From Tannerellaceae bacterium (GTDB lineage: Bacteria; Bacteroidota; Bacteroidia; Bacteroidales; Tannerellaceae): DNA of 64,000 nucleotides. Within the stretch, counting starts at the first letter, position 1; the number at the start of each line of letters is the position of its first letter. The position numbers and the translations under genes are program-made. Below, in pieces: positions 45,312-55,084 of this stretch. The notes under the pieces were generated by a model. That model saw only the letters and a list, made by a program, of their open reading frames with translations, was not told the origin of the DNA and made no database searches. Location of the stretch: the NCBI GenBank assembly GCA_021201865.1, contig JAJQEE010000106.1:50773-114772 (forward strand), in the 5' to 3' direction.

Positions 45312-46583
45312 ATGATAAAACAATCAATTAAACAAGCATGGGGAATGTTGAGAGCAAACCCATTGATAAGTTCTATTTCTATTGCCGGTACTGCACTATC
45401 AATCGCTATGATTATGGTTGTTATCTTAGTCTATCAGATTGATATGGCAGACTATGCTCCGGAGTCATATCGTAACCGGATGCTGTATATAAATGCTGCG
45501 CAGGTATCTTCTTTAGATGGTAATGGAAGGAATAGAGGAGGCTTTTCTACAGAGGTGGGAAGGGAATGTTTGTATGCATTACAAATTCCGGAAGCTTCTA
45601 CTTTAATAGATTCTGATTTTAAACCTGTGTCTTTGCCGGGAAAACGGTTGTTTAAAGAATATTCCATGAAATATACGGATACATCCTTCTGGCGGGTTTT
45701 TAATTTTTCGTTTCAACAGGGAAGACCCTTCTCTGAGGCTGAATTCAGTTCGGGTATTCCTGCTGCTGTAGTATCCGAACAAGTTGCCCGGGAGTTATTT
45801 GGAACAAAAGATGTAGTAGGTGAAATAATTATAATTGATTTTATGTCTTATACGATTACAGGGGTAGTGAAAGATGTGAGTAAAGCCGCGAGTGACGCCT
45901 ATGGACAGGTCTGGATGCCATATACAAGCAATAAAGGATATTTGCCGGCTTATAATCGGTTCGAAGGTATGACAGGGGCCTTTACTGCCTGTATATTAGC
46001 AAAAAAAACTTCGGATTTTGAACTTATAAGAGCCGAGCTACAAAATACTACTGCCCGTTATAATAGTACGAAGCAGGAAACGGAAATTAGTTTTATGCGT
46101 CAGCCCTTGACTCGTGTGGACCGTGCGAAAGGATCCCATGCTTTTAAGTATGTAGAATGGAAAGATTTTTTAATGGAAACCGGTGGGTTGTTATTATTCC
46201 TGTTATTAGTCCCTGCACTTAACCTGACGGGAGTTGCACAATCTTCCATACAACAGAGGAAAAGTGAAATAGGAGTAAGAAAAACATTTGGAGCTACATT
46301 CTCTGTCCTGATTCGTCAGATATTATACGAAAATTTTGTCATGACAATGATTGGCGGAGTGGCCGGTTTCTTTTTATCTTTTCTAATACTGTTTGTAGGA
46401 AAGAGCTTTCTCTTAGGTGAAGAAACCATGTTGAACGCAGAGATGTTGGTGAAACCCTCACTTTTCATATTTGCTCTGTTTTTTACTTTACTACTGAATA
46501 TTTTAAGTGCATTAATTCCGGCTATACGGATTGCACGCCAACCTGCTGTTGATGCTTTAAAAGGAGATTACTCTAATACCTAA
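45312..46583 (+). CDS. ABC transporter permease, FtsX/MacB type (A-type, pair 1)
   Basis: This 423-residue protein has TM1 near residues 20-42 (SISIAGTALSIAMIMVVILVYQ), a periplasmic MacB-like domain (about 45-275) and three C-terminal TM segments with SEIGVRKTFGATFSVLIRQIL, the FtsX cytosolic loop that contacts the ATPase. It ends PAVDALKGDYSNT, typical of the A-type members here. It lies 14 bp after the adaptor and 11 bp before its B-type partner. Intact reading frame. Confidence 0.88.
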   Translation: MIKQSIKQAWGMLRANPLISSISIAGTALSIAMIMVVILVYQIDMADYAPESYRNRMLYINAAQVSSLDGNGRNRGGFSTEVGRECLYALQIPEASTLIDSDFKPVSLPGKRLFKEYSMKYTDTSFWRVFNFSFQQGRPFSEAEFSSGIPAAVVSEQVARELFGTKDVVGEIIIIDFMSYTITGVVKDVSKAASDAYGQVWMPYTSNKGYLPAYNRFEGMTGAFTACILAKKTSDFELIRAELQNTTARYNSTKQETEISFMRQPLTRVDRAKGSHAFKYVEWKDFLMETGGLLLFLLLVPALNLTGVAQSSIQQRKSEIGVRKTFGATFSVLIRQILYENFVMTMIGGVAGFFLSFLILFVGKSFLLGEETMLNAEMLVKPSLFIFALFFTLLLNILSALIPAIRIARQPAVDALKGDYSNT

Positions 46584-46594
46584 ATAGAAAAAAC

Positions 46595-47857
46595 ATGATA
46601 CGACATTTACTAAAAATAATATGGAACCAGCGATTAGGAAACGCCTGGGTATTCGGGGAGTTACTAATTGTGGCAGGTGTACTTTGGATCATGCTGGATG
46701 TTTTACTGCTTGATGTAAAAACATATAACCTGCCTTTAGGATATGATATAGAAAATACACACCGGTTGAAGTTAGGTAAATTGAGTCCTGATGTTCCGGG
46801 ATATGTGGAGAAAGAAGAAACCGCAGCCAATGAAACGGATGATTTATTGCGTTTGATGGAACAGATCCGGATGAGCAACGACGTAGAAGAAGTTTGCGCT
46901 GCCTTTTATTCCTGTCCTTATTCTTTTGGCAACTCATGGAACAATATCAGACCTCTGGATGGAGATACGGCTGCAGTCTGTGAAAGATCGTTTCATGTCA
47001 GAAGAGTTACACCTGAATATTTTACTGTTTTTCGTGTGAAAGATAAAAATGGAAATCCCATTGCTCCTCAATTGGACTATACCCGTTCCAGCATAGTTTT
47101 ATCAAAAGATCTGGAAGCACTTGTGTATGGCCATGAGGAAGGTAAGGGGCGAAGAATAAAACACGGAGACAATGAGGAAGTTCTGGTAAGTGCCGTGTCC
47201 CAACCCGTCCGCCCTTCGGATTATGAAGTAAGTGAACCCTGTTATTTTGATGTTTTAATCGGTAAAAGTTTACAGGAATGTGTAGAGCAATTTGGATCAC
47301 AATCGACAGAATTATGTATACGGATGAAGCAACCTAAATCTCCGGAAGAAATGAACCGGTTTCTGGAAAGCATGGGGGATTTGTTGGTTGCTAATAGTTT
47401 ATATGTATATGGATATAAGTCGATAGAACAGCGGCGGCAGGAAAGTCTTTACCACTATCAACGAAAAATGAAAATAAAAGTATCCTTGATGTTTTTTATG
47501 CTTGTGAATGTATTCTTTGGGATTGTAGGGACTTTCTGGTTGCGTACACAGTACAGAAGACAGGAAATCGGTTTGCGGGTGGCCTTAGGATCAAGTAAAA
47601 ACGGGTTATATCGGTCTATGAATATGGAAGGTCTTCTTCTTTTATTATTTACACTGCCCTGTATGCTTGTTTTTGCTATCAATCTTTATTTCTTTGACCT
47701 GTATGAAAGTTCCCGTTTTTCATTGTCTGCCTGGCGGTTTTTATCCGGTTTTGGAGGAGCCTATCTTTTAATGGCCGGTATGGTCTGTCTGGGAGTAAGT
47801 TTTCCAGCCCGGAAAGCGGTAGCTATGCCTCCGGCAGAAGCTTTGCATTATGAATAA
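46595..47857 (+). CDS. ABC transporter permease, FtsX/MacB type (B-type, pair 1)
   Basis: This 420-residue partner starts with the B-type signature LLKIIWNQRLGNAWVFGELL and one TM segment, followed by a periplasmic domain and three TM segments. The motif RRQEIGLRVALGSSKNGLYRSM matches the ATPase-contact loop, and it ends PPAEALHYE. The B-type group in this window shares the WNQR/NRRK start and the AL-x-YE/DE end, and differs from the A-type group in the periplasmic domain. Probably forms a heterodimer with pair-1 A. Confidence 0.86.
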   Translation: MIRHLLKIIWNQRLGNAWVFGELLIVAGVLWIMLDVLLLDVKTYNLPLGYDIENTHRLKLGKLSPDVPGYVEKEETAANETDDLLRLMEQIRMSNDVEEVCAAFYSCPYSFGNSWNNIRPLDGDTAAVCERSFHVRRVTPEYFTVFRVKDKNGNPIAPQLDYTRSSIVLSKDLEALVYGHEEGKGRRIKHGDNEEVLVSAVSQPVRPSDYEVSEPCYFDVLIGKSLQECVEQFGSQSTELCIRMKQPKSPEEMNRFLESMGDLLVANSLYVYGYKSIEQRRQESLYHYQRKMKIKVSLMFFMLVNVFFGIVGTFWLRTQYRRQEIGLRVALGSSKNGLYRSMNMEGLLLLLFTLPCMLVFAINLYFFDLYESSRFSLSAWRFLSGFGGAYLLMAGMVCLGVSFPARKAVAMPPAEALHYE

Positions 47858-47900
47858 TAACAACTCGAAATAAATAATAAACGATTAAAATATTACCATT

Positions 47901-48566
47901 ATGATCAAGTTAACAAATTTAGAAAAGATCTATCGTACTAAGGAAATTGAAACCGTTGCATTGGAAAACGTGAACCTGCATGTGAAAGAGGGAGAATTCC
48001 TCTCTATCATGGGACCTTCCGGATGTGGGAAATCAACGTTATTAAATATTATGGGATTGTTGGATGCCCCTACGTCGGGAGAAATAGAAATTGCCGGTAT
48101 CAATACGATTCATATGAATGATAAGCAATAGGCTGCTTTCCGGAACCATCAATTAGGGTTTGTATTTCAGAGCTTCCACCTGATCAACTCACTGAATGTA
48201 CTGGATAATGTGGAACTACCTTTGCTCTATCGTAAAGTGTCCTCTTCCGAACGCAGGAAAGCAGCTGAAGCTATGTTAGAAAAAGTCGGCCTGAGTCATC
48301 GTATGAAACATTTCCCGACCCAACTTTCCGGAGGACAATGCCAGCGTGTAGCGATTGCCCGTGCGATAGTGGGTTCACCGAACATAATTCTTGCCGATGA
48401 GCCTACAGGTAATCTGGATAGTAAAATGGGTATCGAAGTGATGGAAATATTACATAAACTAAATAAAGAAGATGGTAAAACCATTGTGATGGTGACTCAC
48501 AACGAACAGCAGGCAAAACAGACCAGCCGCACGATCCGGTTCTTTGATGGTCGGCAGGTTCAATGA
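47901..48566 (+). pseudogene. ABC transporter ATP-binding protein (LolD/MacB type) with internal TAG
   Basis: The frame encodes an ATPase of 221 residues except for a TAG at 48129-48131 (codon 77). Walker A is [12 protein letters not shown]. After the stop the same frame continues AAFRNHQLGFVFQSFHLINS, the signature [14 protein letters not shown] and Walker [13 protein letters not shown], ending FDGRQVQ. Truncation would remove the signature and Walker B and inactivate the protein. It is the only ATPase in the operon, so loss would disable all permease pairs. Either a base error, a true nonsense mutation or suppression explains this. Confidence 0.87.
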
Positions 48567-48600
48567 GAAATTAAGAATGTTTTTTAATCAGTGATCAGAT

Positions 48601-49911
48601 ATGATTAAGATATATTTCAGACAGGCCTGGATATTGATGAAGCAAAACCGCTTTTATAGCTTTATCTATATTGTGGGAACAGGGTTATCTATTTCCATGG
48701 TAATGGTGTTAGCCATTGTGTTCTATATCCGGATTGCTGATACCTATCCGGAAACTAACCGCAGCCGGATGTTGATGGTGATAAATGCAAAATTGCAAAC
48801 GAAAGACGAGTGGATGTATAGCAGCTCTTTATCCATGAAGACCATAGAAACCTGTTTTTATCCATTGGAGAAAGCGGAAGCTGTTTGTCTTGTTCACAAA
48901 GCCCAGAGTAATGAATCTTTTATCCAGTCGTCTCAAAATAGAGAACAGATTCCTGTGGAATTGCAATGTGTAGATCATAATTTTTGGCAGGTTTTTACTT
49001 TCCGTTTTTTAGATGGAAAACCTTTTACCGGAGAAGAGGTGGAGTCCGGAGTAAAAGCGGTTGTCATAACGGAAACTCTTTCCAGGAAGATTTTTGGGAG
49101 TGTGCAGACTACCGGACAGTATGTAAGCCTGAATTTCGAATCATACCGTGTGTCCGGAGTAGTGCGGGATGTGCCTTTTTTGTCGGGACATTCATTCGCC
49201 CATGTCTGGATGCCTTATTCTGCCTGTCCAAATCTCGAGTTGTGGTGGAATTCAGGTGAAAGTATTACAGAAGCCCTGGGCAATTTTGTCTGTTATATCC
49301 TGGCTCCTTCTGCTGCAGATCTGGATCAGGTAAAAAAAGAAGCTCTTGAAAATATTTACAGATATGATGCTTCTATGGGAGAAGATGTAGAATTTATAAC
49401 GTCTGGTCAGCCGGATCGTCACTGGGAAAATTTATGCCGTTTGTATGGAGGTTGGAATGTGGAAATACCGAAGTTACTTACAATATACGGATTATTCCTG
49501 TTCATTTTGCTTTTTATTCCGGCAGTGAGTCTGACGGGATTGACAGATTCACAAATGGAAACACGCATAGCGGAAATGGGAGTACGCAGATCTTTCGGAG
49601 CTCCGAAGGAGATGTTGTTGATGCAGGTGATCATCGAAAACTTCTTATATACTTTACTGGGAGGTCTCACAGGGCTGCTTATTTCTTATATAATCATCCT
49701 GTCTTCCAGTCAATGGATCTTTTTTGTCGGTAATATCTTTGCTTCAAAAGCTCCTCAGGATGCCGCTATGTTTTCTTTATCTTCTTTGATCAGTTACAGA
49801 GTGTTTTTTATTGCTTTCCTGATTTGTATGATCTTTAACCTGATGGCTGCTTTTATTCCTGCATGGCGTGCTTCCAGACGGAAAATTGTAGAATCCTTAA
49901 ATACGAAATAG
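48601..49911 (+). CDS. ABC transporter permease, FtsX/MacB type (A-type, pair 2)
   Basis: This 436-residue permease begins IKIYFRQAWILMKQNRFYSF with TM1 (YIVGTGLSISMVMVLAIVFYI). The periplasmic domain follows, then three TM segments with AEMGVRRSFGAPKEMLLMQVI. It closely resembles the first member of the distant pair (19491-20802), with the same length and start. It is the first permease after the ATPase. Intact. Confidence 0.87.
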   Translation: MIKIYFRQAWILMKQNRFYSFIYIVGTGLSISMVMVLAIVFYIRIADTYPETNRSRMLMVINAKLQTKDEWMYSSSLSMKTIETCFYPLEKAEAVCLVHKAQSNESFIQSSQNREQIPVELQCVDHNFWQVFTFRFLDGKPFTGEEVESGVKAVVITETLSRKIFGSVQTTGQYVSLNFESYRVSGVVRDVPFLSGHSFAHVWMPYSACPNLELWWNSGESITEALGNFVCYILAPSAADLDQVKKEALENIYRYDASMGEDVEFITSGQPDRHWENLCRLYGGWNVEIPKLLTIYGLFLFILLFIPAVSLTGLTDSQMETRIAEMGVRRSFGAPKEMLLMQVIIENFLYTLLGGLTGLLISYIIILSSSQWIFFVGNIFASKAPQDAAMFSLSSLISYRVFFIAFLICMIFNLMAAFIPAWRASRRKIVESLNTK

Positions 49912-49913
49912 AT

Positions 49914-51207
49914 ATGTTTTCTATTATCATAAAGCAAATTATTAATCGCAGAAAGAGTAATTTTTGGTTAGGGTTGGAACTGCTGCTCGTTTTCTGTGCC
50001 GTTTGGTTTATAGTGGATTATTTTTTTGTATTGGGTTGTAATCTTAGTAAAACTTCCCATAGGGATACGAATAATACCTATTTGATGAATATCGGCATAT
50101 TACCTGAAACGCATGCGGAATATTTTACAGAAGAGGAGCAGCCTGAAAACAAAACAGCCAATTTTAACCGGATCGTTGACCGGCTTCAACACCATCCGGA
50201 TGTAGAAACGGTAGGAATCTCTTTCAGGCGGTCTTATCCCGGATCCGATAGTTTCAATAATAAGCCTCTTCAAAATATGGAAGATTCAACTGTTACGATT
50301 TATCCGGGTATTCTTGAGATAGCAGCTACGGGGGATTATCTCAAAACTTTTCGCCATCTGAATAAAGATGGGGAAGGAATTTTGAGTATGCGTGAGGTAG
50401 ATCTGAATGATAATAAAGGAGTTGTAATTACCGAAATGGTAGAAAAGAAACTGTTTCCGGGGCAGTCGGCTGTTGGTAAGTCTGTGATTCCTTACAGGGA
50501 AAATCCGGAGGAAACATATATTGTAAAAGCTGTTGTAAAAGATATAAAAAGAGACCTCAACGAAAGAGTGATACCTACGATTTTTAAATTCCAACGGATC
50601 GATGAAGGCAATGTAGACAACGCAGATGTCTCTATTCGTTTGAATAAAAAACTTTCTTCTGCTGAGCTGGCTTCTTTTAAAGAAGATCTGTTTCGGGATT
50701 TACGGCTCGGGAACTACTATCTGAAGGATATGGTTTCCTACGATAAAATTATGGATGATTTTGATTTCAGCCTGGGATCGACAACTACGATTCGTGTGTT
50801 TGTTGGTTTAATGATCTTTTTTTACTGAATGTTCTTTTATGCGTCATGGGTACTTTCTGGTATCGTGTGAATTCCCGGCGGGAAGAGATTGGTATCCGGC
50901 GGGCGATGGGGCCACAGAAGAAAAAATTCACTATTTGTTTATGGCGGAAGGAATATTTATTCTGACATTGATTCTGATACCCGCTGTTTTAATAGAAATG
51001 CAGTTTGTATATGCGGATCTGATCCCCACTATGGGCTTTTCGGAAGACACAAAAGGATTGTATTTATCAGATCGTTGGTCGGTCCGGCTTTTGATTACCA
51101 ATTCCCTGACTTGGATGTTATTAGCCGCTGTGATGATGTTGAGTATCTGGTATCCGGCACGCAGAGCCGGGAAGATTACGCCGATAGATGCTTTGCGGGA
51201 TGAGTAA
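49914..51207 (+). pseudogene. ABC transporter permease, FtsX/MacB type (B-type, pair 2), two frameshifts as written
   Basis: The ATG at 49914 is 2 bp after the previous stop. The frame reads FWLGLELLLVFCAVWFIVDYFF (TM1) and the periplasmic domain, then stops after GLMIFFY. Two single-base corrections restore a 431-residue protein: T7 to T8 at 50817-50823, giving LNVLLCVMGTFWYRVNSRRE, and G4 to G5 at 50908-50911, giving RRAMGATEEKIHYLFMAEG. It then ends PIDALRDE. The corrected protein resembles the distant pair's B-type member at 18187-19488. Two errors in one gene suggest poor base calling or decay. Confidence 0.85.
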
Positions 51208-51229
51208 TTAATTAAAAAAAGAAAAAACG

Positions 51230-52513
51230 ATGTATAAACAACTGCTGAAACAGGCCTGGTATACGTTCCTGGAAAGTCCTTATCAGGGATGTATTACCAT
51301 CCTGGGAACCGGATTATCCGTCAGTCTGATCGTTAGTTTGTTGATGGGCGGCTTTTGGGGAAAGATGATGAATATTTCACCGGAAAACCACCGTACCCGT
51401 ACGTTGTATGTGAAGTGGGTAGGGGTGGAAAATAAGGAAACAGGTTTAGGTGTAGAGGATGGTTTCCTTTCCCTGCAAACGATCCGGGAATGTTTCCAGT
51501 CTCTGGAAACTCCGGAAGAGGTAGTTGTGACTTCTCCTTTGCAGGCTCAGATCGCTTCTGTTCCGGGAAGAAAACAAACCCGCTGCCTGGTTTCCTTTAC
51601 GGATGATGCTTTCTGGCGGATCTTTGATTTTTCTTTTCTGGCGGGTTCACCCTATGATAAAGCGGATTTCGAGGCTGGTATGCGAAAAGTAGTTTTGTCG
51701 GAGGATATGGCACGTTCGTTATTTGGAGATATCAAAGACCTGGTAGGAAAACAGGTGCTGCTGAATTATCATATGTATACTATCTCTGCGATTGTGAAAA
51801 ATGTCAATCCCTATCTGAGCCATTCGTATGGAGAAGCCTGGATACCCTATACATCTACCCATATCCGGGAGGCAACGGGCACGGAAGGTATTACCGGAAG
51901 ATATAAATGCCAGATCCTGGCACGTTCCCATTGGGATATGGGAAAGATCAGGCGGGAAGTTGAAGCCAAAGTACAACAATATAACAATTCACTGGCAGAC
52001 CACCGGATCAACCTTTACCGGCAACCGGATATAAAAGTGGTGGAAGAGGATCGTTTTGGTCCGAGGTATCCGGATATGCGGGAAAGTGTGATCAGTAACG
52101 CGATCATGATTCTGGTTATCTTATTGGTGCCTGCTATTAATCTGTCCGGATTCACCCTTTCCCGTATGCGGGAAAGAAAAGAAGAATTTGGTGTCCGGAA
52201 AGCGTTTGGCGGAACACGCATAACTGTTTTCTGGCAGGTGATCTGGGAAAATATGGTTTATTCCATAATGGGGGGACTGTTAGCCATCCTGTTTTACTGG
52301 GTGACCACCTTTTTTCTGAAAGATATGGTTTTCATCTCTGGTTCTCAGTGGGGGCTGGATGTCACTCCGGAAGTCCCGGCAGAACTGATCTTTAATCCGG
52401 TTGTGTTTTTATTGGCATTTTTATTCTGCCTGATCATAAATTTGTTAAGTGCGGGTCTTCCGGCATGGAAAATATCCTCGCTGACTGTCATTGATTCATT
52501 CAAAGCTGACTGA
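51230..52513 (+). CDS. ABC transporter permease, FtsX/MacB type (A-type, pair 3)
   Basis: This 427-residue permease starts YKQLLKQAWYTFLESPYQG with TM1 (ITILGTGLSVSLIVSLLMGG) and a periplasmic domain marked by RTLYVKWVGVENKETG. The C-terminal part has EEFGVRKAFGGTRITVFWQVI. It is very similar to 53801-55075 (pair 4) in the same segments, consistent with a tandem duplication of the A/B pair. Intact. Confidence 0.87.
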   Translation: MYKQLLKQAWYTFLESPYQGCITILGTGLSVSLIVSLLMGGFWGKMMNISPENHRTRTLYVKWVGVENKETGLGVEDGFLSLQTIRECFQSLETPEEVVVTSPLQAQIASVPGRKQTRCLVSFTDDAFWRIFDFSFLAGSPYDKADFEAGMRKVVLSEDMARSLFGDIKDLVGKQVLLNYHMYTISAIVKNVNPYLSHSYGEAWIPYTSTHIREATGTEGITGRYKCQILARSHWDMGKIRREVEAKVQQYNNSLADHRINLYRQPDIKVVEEDRFGPRYPDMRESVISNAIMILVILLVPAINLSGFTLSRMRERKEEFGVRKAFGGTRITVFWQVIWENMVYSIMGGLLAILFYWVTTFFLKDMVFISGSQWGLDVTPEVPAELIFNPVVFLLAFLFCLIINLLSAGLPAWKISSLTVIDSFKAD

Positions 52514-52517
52514 TCTT

Positions 52518-53783
52518 ATGAAAGAGATAATTAAACATATTTATACTATCGTCTGGAATCAGCGCAGGACTAATGCCTGGTTGTGTATTGAGTTGTCTAT
52601 TATTACGGTTTGCCTGTGGTATGTAGTTGACTTTACAGGTATCTTCTGGTGGAATGGCATCCAACCGATGGGAATGAATGTGCAACATACGTATCAGGTG
52701 AATCTGGAAGAAAAGACAGAGGGCAGTGTCGGATATATTGAACCACAGGAGAAAAGTACGACGGCTGGAGAGGATATCCTGCAGATCGTTGAACGGATCC
52801 GGCAACAACCTTCCATAGAGTCAGTTTCGCTGTCTGTCAAGTCACAGCCTTATATTTCTCTTATGCAGGGCGGGTATAACCAGCTTTATTATGAAGATTC
52901 TCCCGGTTTATGGGCAAGACATTTCAGGGTAACACCTTCCTTTTTTGATGTGTTCCAGGTGCATTCGGAAACGGGTAGTATAGATCAATTGAAAGAGGCT
53001 TTAACGAGGCAATCTGTTATTATTACTCCGGATGTGGTAGAGAAAGTCATCGGAAATGAACAGGCAGTCGGGCGGTCTATTCAGATCAGTCAGGAAGGAC
53101 AACCTGTGCAAATAGGAGCAATCTCCGTACCTCTTCGTCCGACAGATTACCAGAAGATGTTTCCTTCTTTTTTTACTTTACTGACGGAGCAGGAGATTGT
53201 CAATGAAATGAGTGCCGGTGACCTTATGAATCTGGAGATCTGTATTCGTGTGAAACCGGATGCGGATAAAGATTATAAAGAAACATTTATAACGGAAATG
53301 GCTCCCCATCTGTCTGTAGGTAATCTTTTCCTGGTAGATATTCGTTCTACCTATATCTATAGGGAACGTATGATCGGATATGAAAAGGCTTTATTAGTTG
53401 TCAGGGCACTTTTATTAGGGTTTTTGTTGATAAATATCTTTTTGGGTATTTCAGGTACTTTCTCTTTTCGTACCCGTCAAAGACGGAATGAGTTGGGACT
53501 GCGGATAGCCGTAGGATCATCCAGGCGTAATCTCTATTATTTATTAATGCTGGAAGGGATTATCCTGTTATCCCTGGCGGTTGTTCCGGCTCTGTTTATT
53601 AACCTGAATATTGGTCTGACAGAGTTAGTCAATGTGTACTGGGTAGACTTTTCTTTGCTCCGGTACATCGGAGGTATGGTGGCTACTTATGTGTTGATGT
53701 GTCTGATGATCATTTCCGGTATCTGGTATCCTGCCTACACAACGATGAAGCTGGAACCGGCAGAAGCGTTGCGGTATGAATAA
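52518..53783 (+). CDS. ABC transporter permease, FtsX/MacB type (B-type, pair 3)
   Basis: I take the Met at 52518 (MKEIIKHIYTIVWNQRRTN), four bases after the previous stop, rather than the open frame from 52491 that overlaps it. The 421-residue protein has TM1 (LCIELSIITVCLWYVVDF), a periplasmic domain and three TM segments with NELGLRIAVGSSRRNLYYLLML, ending EPAEALRYE. Closely related to 55085-56349. Intact. Confidence 0.87.
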   Translation: MKEIIKHIYTIVWNQRRTNAWLCIELSIITVCLWYVVDFTGIFWWNGIQPMGMNVQHTYQVNLEEKTEGSVGYIEPQEKSTTAGEDILQIVERIRQQPSIESVSLSVKSQPYISLMQGGYNQLYYEDSPGLWARHFRVTPSFFDVFQVHSETGSIDQLKEALTRQSVIITPDVVEKVIGNEQAVGRSIQISQEGQPVQIGAISVPLRPTDYQKMFPSFFTLLTEQEIVNEMSAGDLMNLEICIRVKPDADKDYKETFITEMAPHLSVGNLFLVDIRSTYIYRERMIGYEKALLVVRALLLGFLLINIFLGISGTFSFRTRQRRNELGLRIAVGSSRRNLYYLLMLEGIILLSLAVVPALFINLNIGLTELVNVYWVDFSLLRYIGGMVATYVLMCLMIISGIWYPAYTTMKLEPAEALRYE

Positions 53784-53800
53784 CCTTAAAATGATGTAAC

Positions 53801-55075
53801 ATGATCTGGCTCTATTTAAAACAATCCTTTCAATTGATGAGGGAGAAACCTTATCTCAGTTTCATTACGATACTGGGGACGGGACTGGCGATTGGTTTGA
53901 TTATGATCTATCTGACCTCTCACCGTTCTTTCGGAATGGATGTTGCACCGGAAGTGAATCGTCACCGGACTTTGTATGTGAAGTGGGTTGGAGTGGAAAG
54001 TAAAGAAACCGGCCACTGGACAGGTACCGGGTTTTTGTCCCTGAAAACGATCCGGGAATGTTTTCAAACGCTTGAATTACCGGAAGGGATCATAGTTACT
54101 TCCCCTTTACAACCTCGCCTGGCATCTATTCCCGGAGGTAACCAGAAACGTTCTTATATCCTTTTTACGGATGATGTATTCTGGAAATTCCATGCGTTCC
54201 ATTTTATTGAGGGGGCTCCTTATACGAAAGCAGACCTGGATGCGGGAATACCGAAAATCGTTTTAGGAGAGAAACTGGCAAAACACTTGTTTGGTACAAC
54301 TGAGGACGTGGTGGGTAAGCAGATGCAATTAAGTTACCACACCTATACGGTTTGTGGGATCGTTACAGATATTTCTCCCATCACGGCGTTATCCTACGGG
54401 CATGCGTGGGTTCCCTACTCGTCGACCCGGATTGAAGCGTCTAATGATCCGGAAGGTATTACCGGGAGGTTCAAATGCCAGATCGTCGCTCGTTCCGCGT
54501 CAGATCTGAAAGCAGTCCGGGCAGAAGTGGAAAAAAGTGTGGAGCAATATAATGCTTCATTTGCTGATTCCCGAATCAACCTGTTCCGGCAACCGGATAC
54601 GAAATATGTGGAGGAAATGCGTTTTGGGGCGGGCTATCCCAATATGGAAGATAAATACAGGGAAAATGTGATCCTGATCCTTCTCATATTACTGGTTCCT
54701 GCTGTGAACTTATCAGGATTTACCTTAGCCGGTATGCGTGACCGGATGGCTGAGTTAGGTGTCCGGAAAGCGTTCGGCGGTACACGCCGTATTCTCTTTG
54801 GGCAAATATTAGCTGAAAATATGCTCTATTCCCTGATCGGCGGAGTGGTCGGACTTGTTCTGGCTTATATAGCGATGTTTTATATGAATCCTTCCGTTTC
54901 TACCACCTTTCATGGGTTAGATGTTGCCGCTGATACGCCTGTCTGGGTTTTTATGAACGTGCAGACCTTTTTAATTGCATTCCTGTTCTGTTTTCTGTTA
55001 AATGTGTTAAGTGCAGGGATCCCGGCCTGGATAGTATCATCCAGACCGATTGTTGAATCTTTAAAAGGAGAATAG
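53801..55075 (+). CDS. ABC transporter permease, FtsX/MacB type (A-type, pair 4)
   Basis: This 424-residue protein mirrors the pair-3 A member: start IWLYLKQSFQLMREKPYLSF, RTLYVKWVGVESKETGHW, and MAELGVRKAFGGTRRILFGQIL in the FtsX loop. It ends RPIVESLKGE. The close likeness to 51230-52513 argues for tandem duplication. Intact, 17 bp after the previous gene and 9 bp before the next. Confidence 0.87.
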   Translation: MIWLYLKQSFQLMREKPYLSFITILGTGLAIGLIMIYLTSHRSFGMDVAPEVNRHRTLYVKWVGVESKETGHWTGTGFLSLKTIRECFQTLELPEGIIVTSPLQPRLASIPGGNQKRSYILFTDDVFWKFHAFHFIEGAPYTKADLDAGIPKIVLGEKLAKHLFGTTEDVVGKQMQLSYHTYTVCGIVTDISPITALSYGHAWVPYSSTRIEASNDPEGITGRFKCQIVARSASDLKAVRAEVEKSVEQYNASFADSRINLFRQPDTKYVEEMRFGAGYPNMEDKYRENVILILLILLVPAVNLSGFTLAGMRDRMAELGVRKAFGGTRRILFGQILAENMLYSLIGGVVGLVLAYIAMFYMNPSVSTTFHGLDVAADTPVWVFMNVQTFLIAFLFCFLLNVLSAGIPAWIVSSRPIVESLKGE

Positions 55076-55084
55076 GGAGGGATT

